Shown here piece after piece: positions 6,698-7,446 of a stretch of DNA of 7,446 nt. Source of the stretch: an uncultured Desulfuromonadales bacterium (lineage in GTDB: Bacteria > Desulfobacterota > Desulfuromonadia > Desulfuromonadales > Geopsychrobacteraceae); the NCBI GenBank assembly GCA_947259685.1, contig CAMYNC010000162.1, positions 1 through 7,446 of the forward strand, read 5' to 3'. The notes under the pieces are model-generated. The model ran no database searches, was not told the origin of the DNA, and saw only the letters and a list, made by a program, of their open reading frames with translations. How positions within the stretch are numbered: position 1 is the first letter of the stretch; each line of letters starts with the position of its first letter. Both the position numbers and the translations under genes were made by a program.

Positions 6698-6704
6698 AAG
6701 TGAA

Positions 6705-7446
6705 ATGAAGGATAGCCACATTACACGTGCCAGTGTCTCGGCCTTAGACGACATTTTGGGGCAAACTTTTCCGATTCTGGACCACGGGCATGTCCGGGTC
6801 GTCGACTACATGGGCGATGATGCCGCAATCGTTCAGGCGGCACGAGTTTCTTATGGGGCAGGGACGAAACAGGTCCATGAAGATCGAGGTTTGATCCGCT
6901 ACCTGCTGCGCAACGCTCACACGACACCTTTCGAAATGTGCAAGATCAAGCTGCACATTCGCGTTCCGATGGACTGCTGGCGGCAGTGGATTCGCCACCG
7001 GACTGCCTCCGTGAATGAATACAGTACCCGCTACTCTGAGGCGATCGCAGACCAGCAATCAACCCTGCCTGGAGACTGGCGTCTTCAGACCGCGCAGAAC
7101 AAACAAGGCAGCGATGGTTTTCTCGATGTTGCCACGGGTAAAAGCCTGTCGGATACGGAAGAAAACTTCCACCAAGCCGCTAGAGAACTCTACCAGTCCC
7201 GCCTTGATAGTGGGGTGGCCCGCGAGCAGGCCAGAAAAGATCTCCCTCTGTCTACTTACACTGAAGCTTACTGGTCGATCGATTTACATAATCTTCTACA
7301 CTTCCTCCAGCTGCGGATGGATGCCCATGCCCAAGTTGAAATCAGGCAGTATGCCAAGCTGATCGGTGAAGAAATTGTCGCCCGTTGGGTTCCGTTTGTG
7401 TGGGAGGCATTTAAGGACTATCGGTTAAACTCAATGCGCCTGTCCG
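6705..7446 (+). CDS. thyX: Flavin-dependent thymidylate synthase ThyX, 3' partial
   Basis: ThyX makes dTMP from dUMP using methylenetetrahydrofolate as carbon donor and FAD/NADPH for reduction; it is a cytosolic homotetramer and replaces or supplements ThyA. The frame stays open from 6705 to the window edge (247 complete codons), so the stop is outside. The ThyX signature R-H-R-x(2)-S-x-N-E is intact as RHRTASVNE at residues 97-105. HTTPFE (72-77) is the conserved FAD/dUMP-site motif. LPLSTYTE (180-187) and the helix with DLHNLLHFLQLR (194-204) and AHAQVEIR (207-214) form the C-terminal dUMP/FAD-binding part. WRLQTAQNKQGSDG (about 128-141) is an insert seen in the longer proteobacterial-type ThyX. 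The last visible residues match the family's C-terminal region, so probably only a few tens of residues are missing. No functional link to the ATPase is evident; the neighbours are probably just adjacent. Confidence 0.96.
   Translation, partial: MKDSHITRASVSALDDILGQTFPILDHGHVRVVDYMGDDAAIVQAARVSYGAGTKQVHEDRGLIRYLLRNAHTTPFEMCKIKLHIRVPMDCWRQWIRHRTASVNEYSTRYSEAIADQQSTLPGDWRLQTAQNKQGSDGFLDVATGKSLSDTEENFHQAARELYQSRLDSGVAREQARKDLPLSTYTEAYWSIDLHNLLHFLQLRMDAHAQVEIRQYAKLIGEEIVARWVPFVWEAFKDYRLNSMRLS

Noticed and set aside
6744..7058. - strand frame of 104 codons opposite thyX
   Set aside because: The + strand over the same bases encodes unmistakable ThyX motifs, so this is a shadow.
7015..7362. + strand frame of 115 codons in the right-hand region
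   Set aside because: It is out of frame with thyX, which is open through the same bases and carries the conserved C-terminal ThyX motifs.
1..7446. CRISPR array, mobile element, tRNA/rRNA or a novel defence or biosynthetic system
   Set aside because: I saw no regular repeats, inverted terminal repeats, transposase or integrase motifs, or RNA gene signatures; all large frames belong to the ATPase operon or thyX.

Overview
The window is almost entirely one operon for a rotary A/V-type ATPase (archaeal-type ATP synthase), read left to right on the + strand in the order I-K-E-C-F-A-B-D. It is followed by a short A/T-richer gap and the start of thyX, the gene for flavin-dependent thymidylate synthase, which runs off the right edge. 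The operon is G/C-rich with tightly packed Shine-Dalgarno-led genes, so this is a bacterium. The subunit style and the thyX neighbour would fit a Desulfuromonas/Pelobacter-like anaerobe, but that placement is only an impression from memory and is weak.

Bases 1-960 hold the C-terminal membrane half of subunit I (the 'a-like' stator); its start lies outside the window. Bases 1003-1215 encode a 70-residue single-hairpin proteolipid K. Bases 1220-1804 encode the peripheral-stalk subunit E, 1788-2687 the rotor cap C, and 2687-3007 the central-stalk subunit F. Bases 3004-4629 encode catalytic A, 4616-5938 non-catalytic B, and 5935-6561 the central shaft D. The other peripheral-stalk subunit (G/H) is not in the window and is probably upstream of I. 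Gene symbols here follow A/V-type naming (atpA is the catalytic subunit), not F-type naming.

Together these genes make a soluble A3B3 head with a D-F shaft, a C adaptor sitting on a ring of K subunits, and the E (plus G/H)-I stator. Ions move between I and the K ring. K carries Gln25 in helix 1 and Glu54-Thr55 in helix 2, the pattern expected of a Na+-binding ring, so a sodium-coupled enzyme is a reasonable hypothesis. Five of the seven junctions overlap or abut in start/stop fashion (1 to 17 bases), which implies translational coupling. K instead has its own strong ribosome binding site after a 42-base gap, as expected for the ring subunit needed in many copies.

Bases 6562-6704 have no convincing terminator. 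They contain a possible 33-codon membrane miniprotein (6591-6692) that ends at the thyX ribosome binding site. thyX (6705 to the edge) has all the family motifs. I do not see evidence of a previously undescribed system. The points most worth a second look are the ion specificity of the ring, the short C-terminus of subunit A, and the small ORF before thyX.
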